Positions 24,686-42,700 of a stretch of DNA of 64,000 nucleotides are shown in pieces (within the stretch, counting starts at the first letter, position 1; every line of letters begins with the position of its first letter). The notes beneath the pieces were generated by a model. The model saw only the letters and a list, made by a program, of their open reading frames with translations. It did no database searches and was not told where the DNA came from. Location: the NCBI GenBank assembly GCA_017562135.1, contig QEYB01001046.1, positions 4,774,001 through 4,838,000 on the forward strand. Reading direction: 5' to 3'. This stretch comes from Dipylidium caninum. Taxonomy: Eukaryota > Platyhelminthes > Cestoda > Cyclophyllidea > Dipylidiidae. Position numbers and translations under genes: made by a program.

Positions 24686-27102
24686 TCAAGATTCGATGGC
24701 AGCTGAACTGTCTTCGATCCTCATTTTTGGTGGATTTGGAGCTTGTGGACCGCGATTTCGATTTGCCCCCTTATTTCGCCGACCACCACTGCCATGTTGC
24801 TTAGGTCCCGATTGCGAAATACCATCAGACTGTGTTTGTTCGGCTATTAAACAGAGTAAAACCATCATTAGAATCGAAATGATCTTATTGATAACCAAGA
24901 GACCGTAAAAGCACAAAACCAACTAGGTATACCCTATACTTAAAAGATGGCAAGTACAGCATACCAGTTTTGGGTGCAGGTGGAGGTAGGGAATTTTCAC
25001 TAGGTGATGGAAGCCTGGCGGTGCTCCCACCTTCCCGGTGTGATTGAATTTGATTTTTACGAAGTCGATAAGCCGATTTACGAAGGATGCGGTACGAAGT
25101 AGAATCTGAGTTATCAGGGCCGCCATTCATCGATCTCCTGCCCCTAAAGCGACCACCACCATCACCGTCAAATGTATTCGTGGTGAACCCAGTGTCCGTT
25201 AGCTGACCACCATCAGTGTGAAGACGGAAGTTTCGTTCGCCCCTGACTCCCTCAGACTTACTGAAAATCAGACAAAATAATGACAAAATCCGGAAATACA
25301 TTTGATTAAAAACAACTTTTGCTCTAAAACTGGAGTCCGATAATGGAAGATTTTAGGTTATGAGTTCATCAAAAAACAAAAAAGGGAGAAATAACCTCGA
25401 AGGATCGCGTCTTTTGTAACAAACACCCTCACAATTGGGAGGAGTATACTCATTGGGGATAATCTTTGACTTCAGTTGGTCGATTTCCTTTAGGTTATCC
25501 GTAATGAAATTGATTAATATCTTTGCATCATTTATTGATGATCGAGTTCCCGTGAAAGCGAATGGTACACAATTTGGTACGGTTGCTTGATCAGCTGCTT
25601 GCACACGGATTCTAGCCAAGCCCACTCGGTCAACTAAGGCCTGGATTTGATTATTTTTTTGTCCAACGATACGAGCCACGTACTGCTGTGGGACTTGCAT
25701 GGCTTCAGTCGTGTACTCCAACAACTTTTTAGCATTATCAACGGCCTCTTTAGTCTAAACGAACAAATAAAAATCAGAAAATAAACGTTCCACATCATAA
25801 TGACGTATACTATAGCCTTATAAACCAGTCATAGAAATTTACCCTTCCAGTGACCCTAAAGGTACAAGTATCAGGATTAAGGATAACACTGATGATCCCA
25901 TCCACCGATCGGGCCCTGCGGATGTTAGCTCCCCGGGTACCGATTGAATGTCCGACAAGTTCTTTTTCGACGGAAAATTCCTCACAAATAAAATCGTCGT
26001 TCTAAGTACAAATAAGAAACCTCAAGAATAGCTTGTTCAAACCTGAATTACAAGAAGCGGGAACTTGGAATATTTATAACATCACAAAAGAACTGTATAA
26101 TTGAGTTTAACAAAAAAAGGTTTACCTTAGTGGAATTAATTTCTTTAAGGCGACGTGATAATTCGTTAATTTGATGAAGAATAGAAAGCTTTTGTTTGAG
26201 CATTCTAACCACGTCACAGCCTATGGTTTCTGCTTTTCGCTTCGTTTCCGGGGAGGTACAGACAACCAGAAACCGCGCTATCGATTCCTCGAAAGTAGTG
26301 ACGTTGGAAAACTCTTCAGGAAGTCTCATATCGGGTACAATTTGACAAATAAGCATTGAGTGGCCACATGTACGAACAATATGTCCAATGTTTACTGGTT
26401 CTTTGAAACTAAAATTCAAAATGACACCATAAGCAGTTATGTTGCTAAAAAATGACAATGATATCAGAAGATTGGCAATTTAACAGAGAAATTCTTCAAG
26501 AACAGCATTTGGTTGTTCGTAGCATCTGATAACTACTTACAGTCCAACTAATTCCTGGGGCACCCTAAGAATGTGGTATAAGAAGTCCGACTCTGTAAAT
26601 GCGTGTTCTGAATTCTTCGGTCTCACTTGATTAAGTTCAACAACGTTATCAAAGTGTGGTTTAGGGAAATTCGAAAACAGCTCGGGGTGTTCTTCACACA
26701 CATCGAATTCGACAAAGACAAATTGGCCGCGCCGCTTTGTGACACGAGCAGGCCACCAGGACGGGGGTAGATCACCCTCTTGGTAAAAAATCTCATTGAA
26801 ATTCTCGTTTTGAACTGTCTTCCCAGCCAATACCTCGACATGGTCACCAATGTCTACATCAGAATCACTAAGTCTGTGGAGTCCACTTTTAGGAGGTTTG
26901 CGCACCCAAGAGGGCAGAACATTGATTTCGCCAGGAAATCCGGGGGACTCTTCACCAACGAATCGAAATGAAAAGCTATTAGGGGCTTTGTAGTCAACAA
27001 TGTAGCCCTTAATTAAATGTATAAGAATTATGAAATGCTCATTACAGGATAAGCTTCGCCAAATCGGCCCATTAACTCCACATGGATAGCACAGCTCACC
27101 AT
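24686..27102 (-). CDS. FMR1: FMR1/FXR family RNA-binding protein
   Basis: Single flatworm-type homologue of FMRP/FXR1/FXR2, cytoplasmic proteins that bind mRNA and polysomes and repress translation. Exons in transcript order: 27102-27046, 27007-26541, 26444-26126, 26001-25843, 25754-25396, 25260-24965 and 24843-24686; phases agree and give 604 residues (human FMRP is 632). The start MVSCAIHVEL aligns with human MEELVVEV. Two Tudor/Agenet modules follow (about residues 1-130; DIGDHVEV, SWWPARV, FVFVEFD), then KH0 (about 175-280), KH1 (282-334) with an intact GTRG loop, and KH2 (335-453). In KH2 the expected GKNG loop reads GQKN, so its GxxG motif is broken. The C-terminus is Gly/Arg/Asn-rich (GGGRFRGRR, GSGGRRNKG) like the RGG region but with few true RGG triplets. 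The first intron is 38 bases. Confidence -1.
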
Positions 27103-28209
27103 TGCAAAACAAAATAACGTGGGGCTCAGCGCAATCTGAACGACCGAGATACGCATTAGGACCATTTAAACAAAATCAAACCATTTTTACGCTTGAATAT
27201 AATTCCTTAGAACCAACAACCCGTGTCCCTATTCGCACAAGTTATGACACACAAAAATATCTATTATTGCAGAGTGCGTATTTGGGGGCCTTGACATGAC
27301 TCAACGCTGCAAAAAGAACCGATGTTCTAACATTTTAAAAATTAAACTCACTAAACACAAAGAATTCCTACCGTTAATTTTGCAAGCACAATAGCCATAT
27401 ACATAAGAAGAGGAATTTTTGAGTAACACCACGATTTCGACTGTTTATGTCGATGATTGCTGATTAGAATTCATGAGATTAATGGCTCTTAGTTAAAGGC
27501 ATGTCTGTAATCTACGCTGGGGTGCAATAGCAACTTAGAATCTATGAACGATGCAATTACTCAGAACGCTGTGACGGGATTTGGAGAGCCAACGATGAGT
27601 TACTTGCCCTGTGTCCCTTATTCCTCACTACCCTTCCTAACAACTTTCTCCTATGCTTCATATTTTTAACGTGACTATTATCAATCGTGATTCCTCTTCG
27701 TCATAAAAGGCAAATTAAATGAATGAGTGCATCATTGGCGCAAAGTGAGGTTGTGAACTTGAAAATTATGCAAGTTATCATCCTTAAAAGATGAGAAAAG
27801 GAAATGCGCCTTCAAATAAGATAAAGGGTTGGGACTATCGGTTGTGTGCCTGATCAAACTAAATCGCAATCAAGTTATATCCATTTGAGCCCAGCGCACT
27901 AATATTCGGATAGTTGCGGAGAAACCTAGTGAAACAACATATCCAAAAATTAGAGCATAAATTAATTGAAGGGGAAAATATTGTACTGCTGTAGAATTTT
28001 GGAGAAAGCAAACAATGATTACGTTCCATTACCTTGTTATGCCATTGAAATCCAATGCTTCAGCAACCACAAACCCCTAAACAATTTTAGAAGTAAGAGC
28101 TCCTGGTTTATATTTTAAAGTACTACAGTGAGTTGTATTTTGCGAAAATCATATAATGCAAATTAATTTCCTCTAGGTCGATGTGGTGTTTTAGGGCTCT
28201 GCGACTGGA
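27103..28209. promoter_or_regulatory. Head-to-head intergenic region, FMR1-like / DDX27
   Basis: About 1.1 kb between divergent start codons, AT-rich, with no coding potential that I can see. It must hold the promoters of both genes and could act as one bidirectional promoter. No TATA or other specific element can be assigned with confidence. Confidence -1.
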
Positions 28210-31200
28210 ATGGTGAGTATCGGCTCCGTTCTAATCGCTTTTTAGGTTAACTTCAATCCGTCATTTCACTTCGATACCGACGTAAGAAATGCTTACTCAC
28301 CAAATTGTCAGGACACTACGCTTCTGTCGATTAATTCGGCCGAACCGACTGTAAATACGTACGACTACACTCGTACAACTGATAAATTGATCGACGATTA
28401 CCGGATCAAAAATTCCAGTGAGATCGCAGATGCTTTGGGTGAGGAGCATGACGCAGATGAACCCTGCAACACAACAGAACACGTTGTATCAGGTTCATTT
28501 CATCGCCTTTGCTTCATAAATTAGATTCCCTGCGCAATAGGTCTAAACGCAAAAGAAAAAAATTGGTCAAAGCTAATGCTAAAGAAGAAAAAGAAGAACA
28601 ATATGAATTTTCTCAGTGTGTTACGAAATATATCGATGTCGATTCGTTTATGTCCTTCAAGCTTGCGAAGCCTCTTCTTAAATCTCTCACCGAAATGCGA
28701 GCCTTTAAGCCAACACCTATTCAGTGTGCCTGTATCCCTTTAGGATTACTTAATCGTGATATTTGTGCCTGCGCGCGTACGGGTTCGGGTAAAACATTGG
28801 CGTTTTTGCTTCCTGTTTTGGACCGGTTGGTGTATGCACCAAGTGTTTCGCGAGGTGCCACAAGAGCTCTTATAGTCAGTCCTACTCGTGAACTGGCTGT
28901 TCAAATTTTCAAGGTGGCCGAGCAGCTAGTTAGGCATTGTTCTCGACTAAACGTCCAACTGGCTGCTGGTGGCTTGAATTTGTCTTCCGAAGAAGCCTCT
29001 TTGCGTACAAATCCGGATATTGTTGTAGCAACCCCAGGCCGTCTTTTGGATCATCTGTCAAATGCACCGAATTTTTCTTTAAGTAAAATAGAGTTTCTAG
29101 TCCTGGATGAGGCAGATAGGTAAGTGTCACGTTATGATGGCATGGTTTTAGGCTTCTTGACGAGTATTTCACTGAACAAATAGGAGCAATCATCAAACAC
29201 TGTAGTTCTCAGCGCCAAACTCTGTTGTTTTCCGCAACTATGACTGAAACGGTGCGTCTTCCGCTGCGTTGGTGTTTTTAGCCACAAGAGTAGTCTTTTG
29301 TCTGTCTCTGTAAAACGTTTCTTGTTACTTATCTCTAGCGCCATAAAATCGTTTTTATTCTCGTAGTCTACCACTTTTTCCGGCAGGTACGTGAACTGGC
29401 GACGGTTTCATTGAAAAATCCCGTGCGTATTTTTTTGAATCAGTCTACAGCAGTGGCTACTGGTTTGGACCAGGAGTTTGTACGTATTCGACCTCATCGC
29501 GAGGGTGATAGGGACGCCATCTTGACCGCACTTTTGTTGCGCACCTTTCCGCGGCGGACTATTGTTTTTCTACCCACGAAAAAGGACTGCCATCGCATAC
29601 ACATTCTACTCGGTCTTATGGGAGTCAAGTGCGCTGAATTACATGGGGACATGAATCAGGCCCAACGCTTGGAAGCACTCCGTCGTTTTACCGATGCCGA
29701 GACTCTAAAATTGGAGGCTATGAACAAGGTTGGCTCGGAGGCCGCTTTCTCAGCCCAAAATTGCATTCTGACCCCTCCGGCCGACATTCTCCTTACCACT
29801 GACCTGGCAGCTCGTGGTCTCGATATTCCAGGTGTACTGACGGTGTGTCCTTGTCAAATTTATCAGCGCGTGTCGACCCTCTTTTTTATGACTCTTAAGA
29901 GGTGCCCATTTTAAGACAACGTTCAATGCTACTTATTTTTGGCTGTTATTTTTAAATGTAGTCATCGATGCTTCTGTGAAACTACGTGATCGCATAATCT
30001 CTCATTCCATAATAAAGTCTCGGTAAGGTTTTTTGCCCTGGGGTGAATGTTCCTACAATTATTTTAATTCTATTAAAATGGACATCTGCTTCGATTTTAT
30101 ATTCATATTTAATAAATGTTCAAGATTTACTCTACTATTTGCTTTCCAATATTATCTGCTCAGGTTATAAACTATAAACTTCCGAATAACATCAAATCAT
30201 ATGTTCATCGCGTCGGTCGAACTGCTCGTGCTTCCAACCCGGGTCGGTGAGTCCTTGCCAAAGAATTTAGCACTACCTCTGCTTAGTCTGCCTTCGTGGT
30301 TGATTTCATTAACTGTCTACGTGATGATGACAAGTCTAATGCGATTAAACTTGCTTGACCGGACAAATTTAATTCTAAACATTATCCGTTGGCTGGTTTA
30401 TTTGTCATGCAAATTAACCAAGGAATAACTCTTCATAGTTTCAGTTGATATATATGTTTCAACATTGCTGGCATTATATGGTCTATAACTCAGCATTTTT
30501 GACCTATTTCGCATGTGAACACTTCAGCTTGCCTATTTATTTCTATTGACTGTTACGTTTATAATATCTCTGATCTTACGGGAAGGGTTGATCATCTCAT
30601 TTTGAATGAGTTTAAGTATGTTTGTGGTTAGAGTCTGGAGGTCACTGTGCATGTGGCTTTGCGCAAGTTTAACCTATTCGATATACGTTTAGTGCTGTTT
30701 CTTTGGCCGGTGAAGGAGACAGGAAATTGCTTAAGGAAATCATTAAGAACGCACCCTGTCCCGTCAAAGCACGTGTCATTTCACAAGGTGAGTATTGAAA
30801 AGATTGTTTAGCACAAATACTTGTTTGACGTTAGTAAATTGTCTAAGAAAAAGGGATTGTAATTTCAGCCCTGACATCATAACGGAACCATTGGGACTTC
30901 GGACCTAGCATAACCTCAAAATAGGAATTAATGCAATGATTATTGGACTATTTCACATAGGCACTTGTGTGTAGAAGCGGTTTGTTCGAGCCGCAGGCCT
31001 AATAAGTTTTATTTCCTCTTAAATACTTTTTTTTATCTATCGGTCTCTGCTTCTTCGAGTAAATGATAGTGCCAATACCTTCTAACTTTGGCAACTAGCT
31101 TAGTCTCAGATACGTGTCCGGAATCTTGAGTGTTTTTTGGATATACTCCGTTCAAGTGGTAACCATTAAAATAAAAGGCCAAATTGTTGCAGATTTTTGA

Positions 31201-31934
31201 GCAAGGATAGATAGTATGGAACATGCGTAATACTTTTAGTGTTGAATTTTCACCCACAGTAAATAGGGTCTTTGGCAACAGTTTTTGTAAGACTAATTCG
31301 TTAGTTTCTGTCTTCCCTGGGCAATGACGAGCTGACAATCCCGCGCTATTTGGAAGCAGCATTTCTAAAATAGACTTAATTTCTGCAATAGTGCTTTCAT
31401 GTACTGTCTCAATATTGTATTATCCGTGTCTTATGGTGTAGTGATGTTCAAAATATGAATCTTTTGGACAGGAGACGAAAACCACTATCCTTGAGAGTTT
31501 GTTCAAACAGTAAATTGAATGGTACTTCAGTACAAACAACACCCAAACGTCAATGTCATCAATTTCACCGTTGAGAGGTGTTTTCTTTTCAGAGGTCATT
31601 ACTCGTTTTCAAGCTCGTATAAATAGAATTAAACCCTTTGTGGAGGAGATTTTGTCTACAGAGTTAGAAGAACGCGAGCTGAATGCGGCACAGGCGCAAT
31701 TAGCGAAGGCCGAAGGCTTGGCGTTGCATGGCAGAACGGAATGCAGGCGTCCCAATTGGTTTTCGGAGAAGCGTGATGCGCAAAGACTAGGTGAGTCCAA
31801 ATTTTCCTCTTAGCGACTAATTCAATCCTCTTAATGGCTCCTAGTGAAATTTCATTGTTGGAATCACCATTTCAGCGAAACGAAGCAGGAGAGGTAACAA
31901 GAAATCCTCCAACAAATGTCAGCGCATGAAGTGA
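28210..31934 (+). CDS. DDX27: DEAD-box RNA helicase DDX27/Drs1
   Basis: Nucleolar ATP-dependent RNA helicase for large ribosomal subunit assembly. Exons: 28210-28212 (the ATG), 28246-28492, 28525-29119, 29152-29251, 29387-29842, 30164-30246, 30693-30787, 31593-31790 and 31876-31934. They sum to 612 codons in continuous phase. The N-terminus has FNPSFHF, matching the DFNPDFVF motif of DDX27, then acidic and lysine-rich stretches. Helicase motifs: PTPIQ (Q), ARTGSGKT (I), PTRELA (Ia), TPGR (Ib), DEAD (II), SAT (III), ARGLD (V) and HRVGRTAR (VI). [11 protein letters not shown] and [10 protein letters not shown] match the DDX27 C-terminal part. Relative to human there are about 25 extra residues between LRRFTD and ADILLTTD. 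The tail is short and basic ([12 protein letters not shown]), ending well before the human C-terminus. Introns run 33, 32, 32, 135, 321, 446, 805 and 85 bases. Confidence -1.
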
Positions 31935-32228
31935 TCCCTTGTTTTAACCTTGTTATTTTTGTAATTGGATTTTTGGTGGTCTCGTATAAATGTTTGTTAA
32001 CAGGAATCGTCGACATCTTCTTCTTTGGAGAAGATTCACTTATTAGTTATTCCAACCTACATATGTGATTGGGTTAAAACGCGCTCGTGGCTTCGAATCC
32101 CAAAAAGTGATCCATATGCTTTTATTTTCGCCTGGTAAACAATGTAAAGATTCAAGGGAGTCAAATCGGTTATCAGGTGTGAAGGACTTGGTAGACTGTC
32201 GAAGGAAGATCATAAAGTTACTTACATT
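31935..32228. other. Tail-to-tail spacer, DDX27 / ribokinase
   Basis: Only 294 bases separate two convergent stop codons, so the 3' UTRs probably meet or overlap. Nothing else is seen. A TTCGAATCCC stretch near 32091 resembles a tRNA B box but no cloverleaf can be drawn. Confidence -1.
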
Positions 32229-33680
32229 TCACAGTTTAGGCCACCGAAAATTCGTATTCTCAAACAGTTCGCGTGGGAGCTCATGGCGGTTGTAGAAACT
32301 GGCTTGTGTACCACGACGCAGGACTGATTGACTGGCAATCCAGACGGAACGGCGTAATTTTTCTAAGATTGTGATCTCCGGGTGTCGCGCCATGTAGAAT
32401 GCGAGGGAACCAGCAAAGCAATCACCTGCTCCAGTGGTGTCCAACACTTTAGAATATGTCGGACACCGTAAGTGGAAGACAACTTTGTCATCGAAAATCA
32501 AATCTGATTGCAGCATAGTCACATCGTCCGCAAGTGGCAATTCACCCTCGCATTTAGGTAACAGACCCACCACACCGTTGGCGCCAAGAGTGACCAAAGG
32601 GTAGGTGACCCCGAGTTCATGCAGGTGTAGGAGCCACGCCAGCGCAGATTCAGCAATCTGTGTGGGACTTTTACCAACTAAATCTAGGACAGGGATGCCT
32701 GTGAGGGCGGCCGCTTCAGTTTCGTTAGGACAAACTATTGTCGACGCCTTCATAAAGCGCTTTAGTAGAGAAAGGAAGGGCGAGCCGGGAATTGGAGCAG
32801 GGGCAGGATCCAGTATCGTGATGCGTCCATATCTCTTTGCTTGTTCTAATGCATAGAGTGTCACCTCGGGGTTGGACTTCAATTCAAAGAATGGAGACTT
32901 TATCACTTTTATTAATTATGGCAAGTCATCTCTTCGGCAAAGCTTACTTCGAATTGGCACTCCATTACTTTCTCGCCAAGCAGTCCTCGTCTACGTGCCT
33001 CTTCGATGTCACTAACTGATATTTCCTCGTTGGCCCCAGGAATTATAATAATATTATTGTTTCCATGAGTTTGTTCCACGGTGATGACTGCAACGCCACT
33101 ATCAGCAGTTTGACTCACTTTAATGGTGTCTTGAGAAGTAATAGAAAAGTAACGTTTGTTTGGTTACGCGAAAGTCCTGCTAAAGTAATAACTGGCTCAA
33201 CATTTTAGCTCTGAGTCTATAATAGTTGAACGTCAAACCTCGGTGGGGACTGACAACGGCATGATCCATACACATAAGCCTATAAATAGGTATCCATGGG
33301 TTAACTACGAATGCCTCATCGGTAGGCTACGTGCTGTAGACGCAATGATTAAACTCAATCAAGTACCTGTCTCTACTCCAACTTCTTTTAGGTGTTCAAT
33401 ATAGTCCCTACCAAAATAATCATCACCGACCTTAAGCCGTTCGTGAGGAATAAGTTTCAAACTTACTCTTGAGATAAGAGAGGTTCTTGCACCAAGTTTC
33501 CTGGCTGCTACACATTGGTTGGCGCCTTTGCCCCCATATCCTCTTGCAAATTTTGCTCCTACTATTGTTTCCCCAGGAAGGGGAAATTTGTCCGTGTAGC
33601 TTAATAACAAATAATTAATCCTATTGTACAGCATACCACATAAGGTCTGTATTAATTGAACCAACGACAGTAACTTCCAT
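32229..33680 (-). CDS. RBKS: Ribokinase (pfkB family)
   Basis: Phosphorylates D-ribose to ribose 5-phosphate using ATP, feeding nucleotide and pentose metabolism in the cytosol. Exons in transcript order: 33680-33637, 33599-33467, 33430-33367, 33117-32948 and 32876-32229; phases agree and give 352 residues (human 322). The start MEVTVVGSINTDLM is the usual N-terminal strand with the ribose-binding N and D. GGKGANQ is pfkB signature 1, NETEAAALTG and LDPAPAP line the substrate cleft, TLGANGV is typical, and DTTGAGDCF is signature 2 with the catalytic aspartate. The last exon was started at TCCAACCCC (32876) because this gives the spacing of human ribokinase; the open frame extends to 32906 but without an upstream AG in phase. 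An acidic insertion around 32500 (DDVTMLQSDLIFDDK) makes it longer than human. Confidence -1.
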
Positions 33681-34774
33681 TAGTTATATGCAATTTAAGG
33701 GAAAAACAACTGCAGGTTTACTGAAGTGGTCAGAGTCGTAAGAGATCCAGAACCATAGATGCCGAAAGGGATGCGGCGCCTGAATGACCGGATAGTACTA
33801 TCAACAACTACTAACAGAGCACTTTTAGTAGAAGCTATGATTGGGCAACGTATAATCTATGTATGCTCAATATATTAAGACGATGGAGAAGTATATATAT
33901 TTGGCCGAATATAAACGAAAAATTGATACGATGTAAATACCAAGTGCAGTATAAGTGTCTTCTGGTACCCCAAGGATAGAAAATAAAATTACAAATTTCA
34001 GAAACTATTGCACTCTTGTTCCATATCTAATTGCCACACAACGAATTCAGGTAGAGCATTTACACATGTCAATTATGTATCACTAATAACACAGAGTGTT
34101 GAAATGACGACGGTATTTGTTACAGAATAAGTTGGTAGTGAGACTTGTATTAAATATCACGTGAGACACCTACCCGAAATAAAAGCCAAGATGTTGCTTC
34201 CAATGGTGTTACAGTTGAAAAAACAATTGGATTTTGTAGTTAGGGAATAAATGTAGCAGTGAAGATAGGACGACACGGTTTACCAGAATGTGTACGTAAA
34301 AACAATATTTTCCCGAGACAAGTGCATTTGAGGCATCATTCTACCCTGACACTCTGAGTTATTTTGAGCAAATAAGATGCTCGATAAAATTGATGCATTG
34401 CTTCTTAACATTTTTCATTTTCACATTTATAAATGGATAAGTAATGAGCTTCAAATGCTTACTTCAAACAAGTTAAGGCATTTAATTCAATTAATACAAA
34501 TACAAAAAGTTAACTGCTTAGGCTATTTTTGTGTTTTATATGAAAACTTAAACTAGGTGAGCATGTTAAAGGTGGTTATATTTCAAATACACGTCTGTTT
34601 TAATTAATCGAATTCAGTCATCCCGTACGTCGCGGTCCTTTAAGAAGTGCGTTAAGCTCCCATTGTCGGTAGTGCTTTTTGCCGTTTTCAGAACGTTTAC
34701 AGCGTATGCATTTATTTAACATGCATTACGTTCTTGTAACTTCTAGTATATCCACACAATTGGTTTGACTTGAG
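33681..34774. promoter_or_regulatory. Head-to-head intergenic region, RBKS / MCM3
   Basis: About 1.1 kb of AT-rich DNA between the divergent start codons of ribokinase and MCM3, without coding potential. It should contain both promoters. I see no clear TATA, CCAAT or E2F site that would settle where transcription starts. Confidence -1.
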
Positions 34775-39788
<5,014 letters not shown>

Positions 39789-42700
39789 CGATTGCTATTG
39801 CCTGCTTCGCCATATCTATTAATCCTGCTGTACTCATTTTGCAAATCTTGAATGAATATTAAGAATTTGCATTCCACTTTATTGTTCTTTTGAGTGAAAT
39901 CGTATGCTAATGTTTAAAATGCCTTCGTGATAAACGCACTTTACCATCTTTTGTCGTGTTTTCATCCGAAGCTAGTTGAATTCACAGAAATCCTGTGCAT
40001 TCTATGGGCACTAAATGTATGTTCGATGTGTCGTTTCTTGAAGACCTTACGCCAGAGGTGAAGTAGTTGTTCTCTGTGTCCTCATTCTGTTTAACGTATT
40101 TTATGGTCTGTGAGGATCACCGAAGGTAAGTGCTTGATGCACGAGATGAGATGGAGTCGACGTCAATCATATGTTGTTGAAATTGTTTAATTTCATCGGA
40201 GTGTCCCCTTGACTTTTTGTTCAGAGCCGAGGTTTCGTATTATTTGAGCTCTCGTCAGAACCACCATTTCGCTCCCGTGACCGTCCCTGCGTTCTCATTC
40301 TCGCCTCTGTCTACGTTGAAATGATCTTCTGTAAGAAGGGATCATTTCGTTTGAATGCATTTTTTTCGAGTTGATCGACGACCAGGCGAGCAGAGCATTG
40401 TCGGTTCTCGTGAGGGTGTGATGTACTGCTTAAACACTTCCAAGTTGATTATTTCACGAGTGTATTGTTTTAACCTGTGAATGTAAAGGATTTTGAATGG
40501 ACGGTTGGTCCACTGTAAGCGCTCTTTTAAAGCAGCATCTGTTTGTGCGAGCCTACCGAACTAGGGGAATGATGGAATTCTGACCCCGGCCGACGTGTGC
40601 CCGGTCGGGTGCCTTGGCCCGGTGACAGTTTAGGCAGGGAAGCAGTTCTGACTTGCGTACCCAACGTCCAGATATATCACTCAGGGTTGGGCTGCTGTGA
40701 TTTATGAGCGCCACCACCTCTGCCGTCAACTTACTGGTGGAGTATTCTGCCCCCACCCACGCCACCCCGCACCCCCTTCCCCGTCTTGGAGACTGGCCAC
40801 GCGCCGAATGAATCATGGGCAGGTCAATTACCACAACACCCTATTACGCGAATGGGAAAGTTTATTCTGAATCCGGCCTGCAAGTATGTTTCCCAAGTTT
40901 TATGGCATCCTTCGCAGCTTGCCAGGTGATTAATAAGTAACAGAACGCAGTCTCCCTGATTCTGCGCCCCGACCTTATTCAGAATTGTGTGCGACTTCAC
41001 CTGCGAGGATCCCCCCCCCCCCAATATCTCGCTGCGAGGAAGTGAGTTCACGTACCTTTTTCCCGATTTGGGGCTGTCTGTTGTGGCCGAGATTCGCGTA
41101 TCCCCATCAGCACCTGATTGCCTGTGGCCGTACCGCCGGACCTCCTTCCTGGTTGGAGTGTCAACAACAGCCGGATGACCGCAAGTGCTGGGAACCACCT
41201 TTGTGACACCTCCGACAGGCTCCTCTGCCGAGGTGACTTAGAACACAGCTGAGGTTCGGTTGAACGCTGGTGGGGATGGGAGTTGTCTAGGTGACTTAAC
41301 GGTCTGGCATACTGGCAAACGATAGATTCTTCGGTGTTTATATCAAAAATAAGTCAACGGACGATATCGCCCACCATCAGTCAATCAGTCGCAGTGGGCC
41401 TGATTGTTTATGTCAATTTGCTCCTTCCTTGTTACAATCGGCCGTTTTGTGCAAATAGGATATTCTATCTACCTTCACGTGAGTTCAAAGTAAACAGCCA
41501 AATATCAGCAGGTGTGTGGAAGGTTCGATCATGAAACTGGTAATTTTGCTGGCGGTGCCTGTGAAAATGATTGAGAAGATGCAGAATGGCTGTCATTGTC
41601 GGTCTTTTCGACGACCGTTCCTCCGAATTCCTTATCTCATTGTTTTCCAACCTCGGCCTTTCTGGTGGGGTGTCGGCGTTCTCGGCACAGTTCTCTGCTA
41701 ATGCCCGCCCTACTAGGCCTTTGTTCAACGGTGAAGCCAATGTGGTGCGGAATGAACCCAGACGTGGGCTTGAGTTTTGCTCGTTTACGTCCGCAAAATA
41801 AACAGTCAGAAGTTAGTATAAACACCTAATTAAACTCGCGGTTTCAGTTGCGGAGGCGCCGGCCATTATTCTTAACATACCGTCATCCATCAACAGGTCA
41901 ACAACATGAAAACCGCTAAAAATCACCAAAAATGTCCTCGATACCGAGGGGTTTTATCGTCCTGATTGACAGGGGTCAATCAAGTTTGCTTATTCTATGA
42001 AGAGCCACGACGAATTTGGATGACTTCGGCTCTAACCGATGGTCTCATTAAAGACTTGGTATCCTCATTTTGTGAAGAGTCCTATATTACCATTGTCAAA
42101 TACGTCGCTTGTGTAAAAGAAAGGCATCTTCCCTGCAATGTGGAATGAGTCGTTTTGTACGAAAAATTGGAATTTCCACTTTCCCAACGTCCACTCAACG
42201 GAACAGGTGTTTCATTTGCATGTCCGGGTGTTCACCACCCCCCGGCTGTAGACGTTGTCGCAACCACGGGAGCGTCGGTGCTGCCGGACGACTCCAGCCG
42301 ATCCTCACATCGGAACCAACACCACCAGCACCAGCGGCTTTCGACCAAATATGCGTCCTGATTGTCCCAGTCTTAAATGCTTTTCTGGTTGGGCTGTTGG
42401 TAGGACGGCGAATGTTGCTTACAATCTTCGCCACACGAAGAGACATACGAGTGAGCTGAGGAGCCCACCGAGATTGCTGCCAACTGTCAACCTCAGCGGT
42501 AGAATGTGGAAATCCTCGAGGCATCACCCGCCTCGAAAGGACCCAATCGGACTACCTTCCTCTGCCCAATGAAGCTTAACTTGCCCTGCAAAGGATATTC
42601 TCTTCCTTGGAAAAGTAAATAAGCGGCAACACTGAGAGGCGGCGTAGGCAAGGCGTGCTGTGTTCTCTTGGCGAGGGGATGGAAGCATTTGAGCCTGGCC

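Noticed and set aside
32060..32105. tRNA-like B box (TTCGAATCCC)
   Set aside because: No A box at proper spacing and no acceptor stem could be paired.
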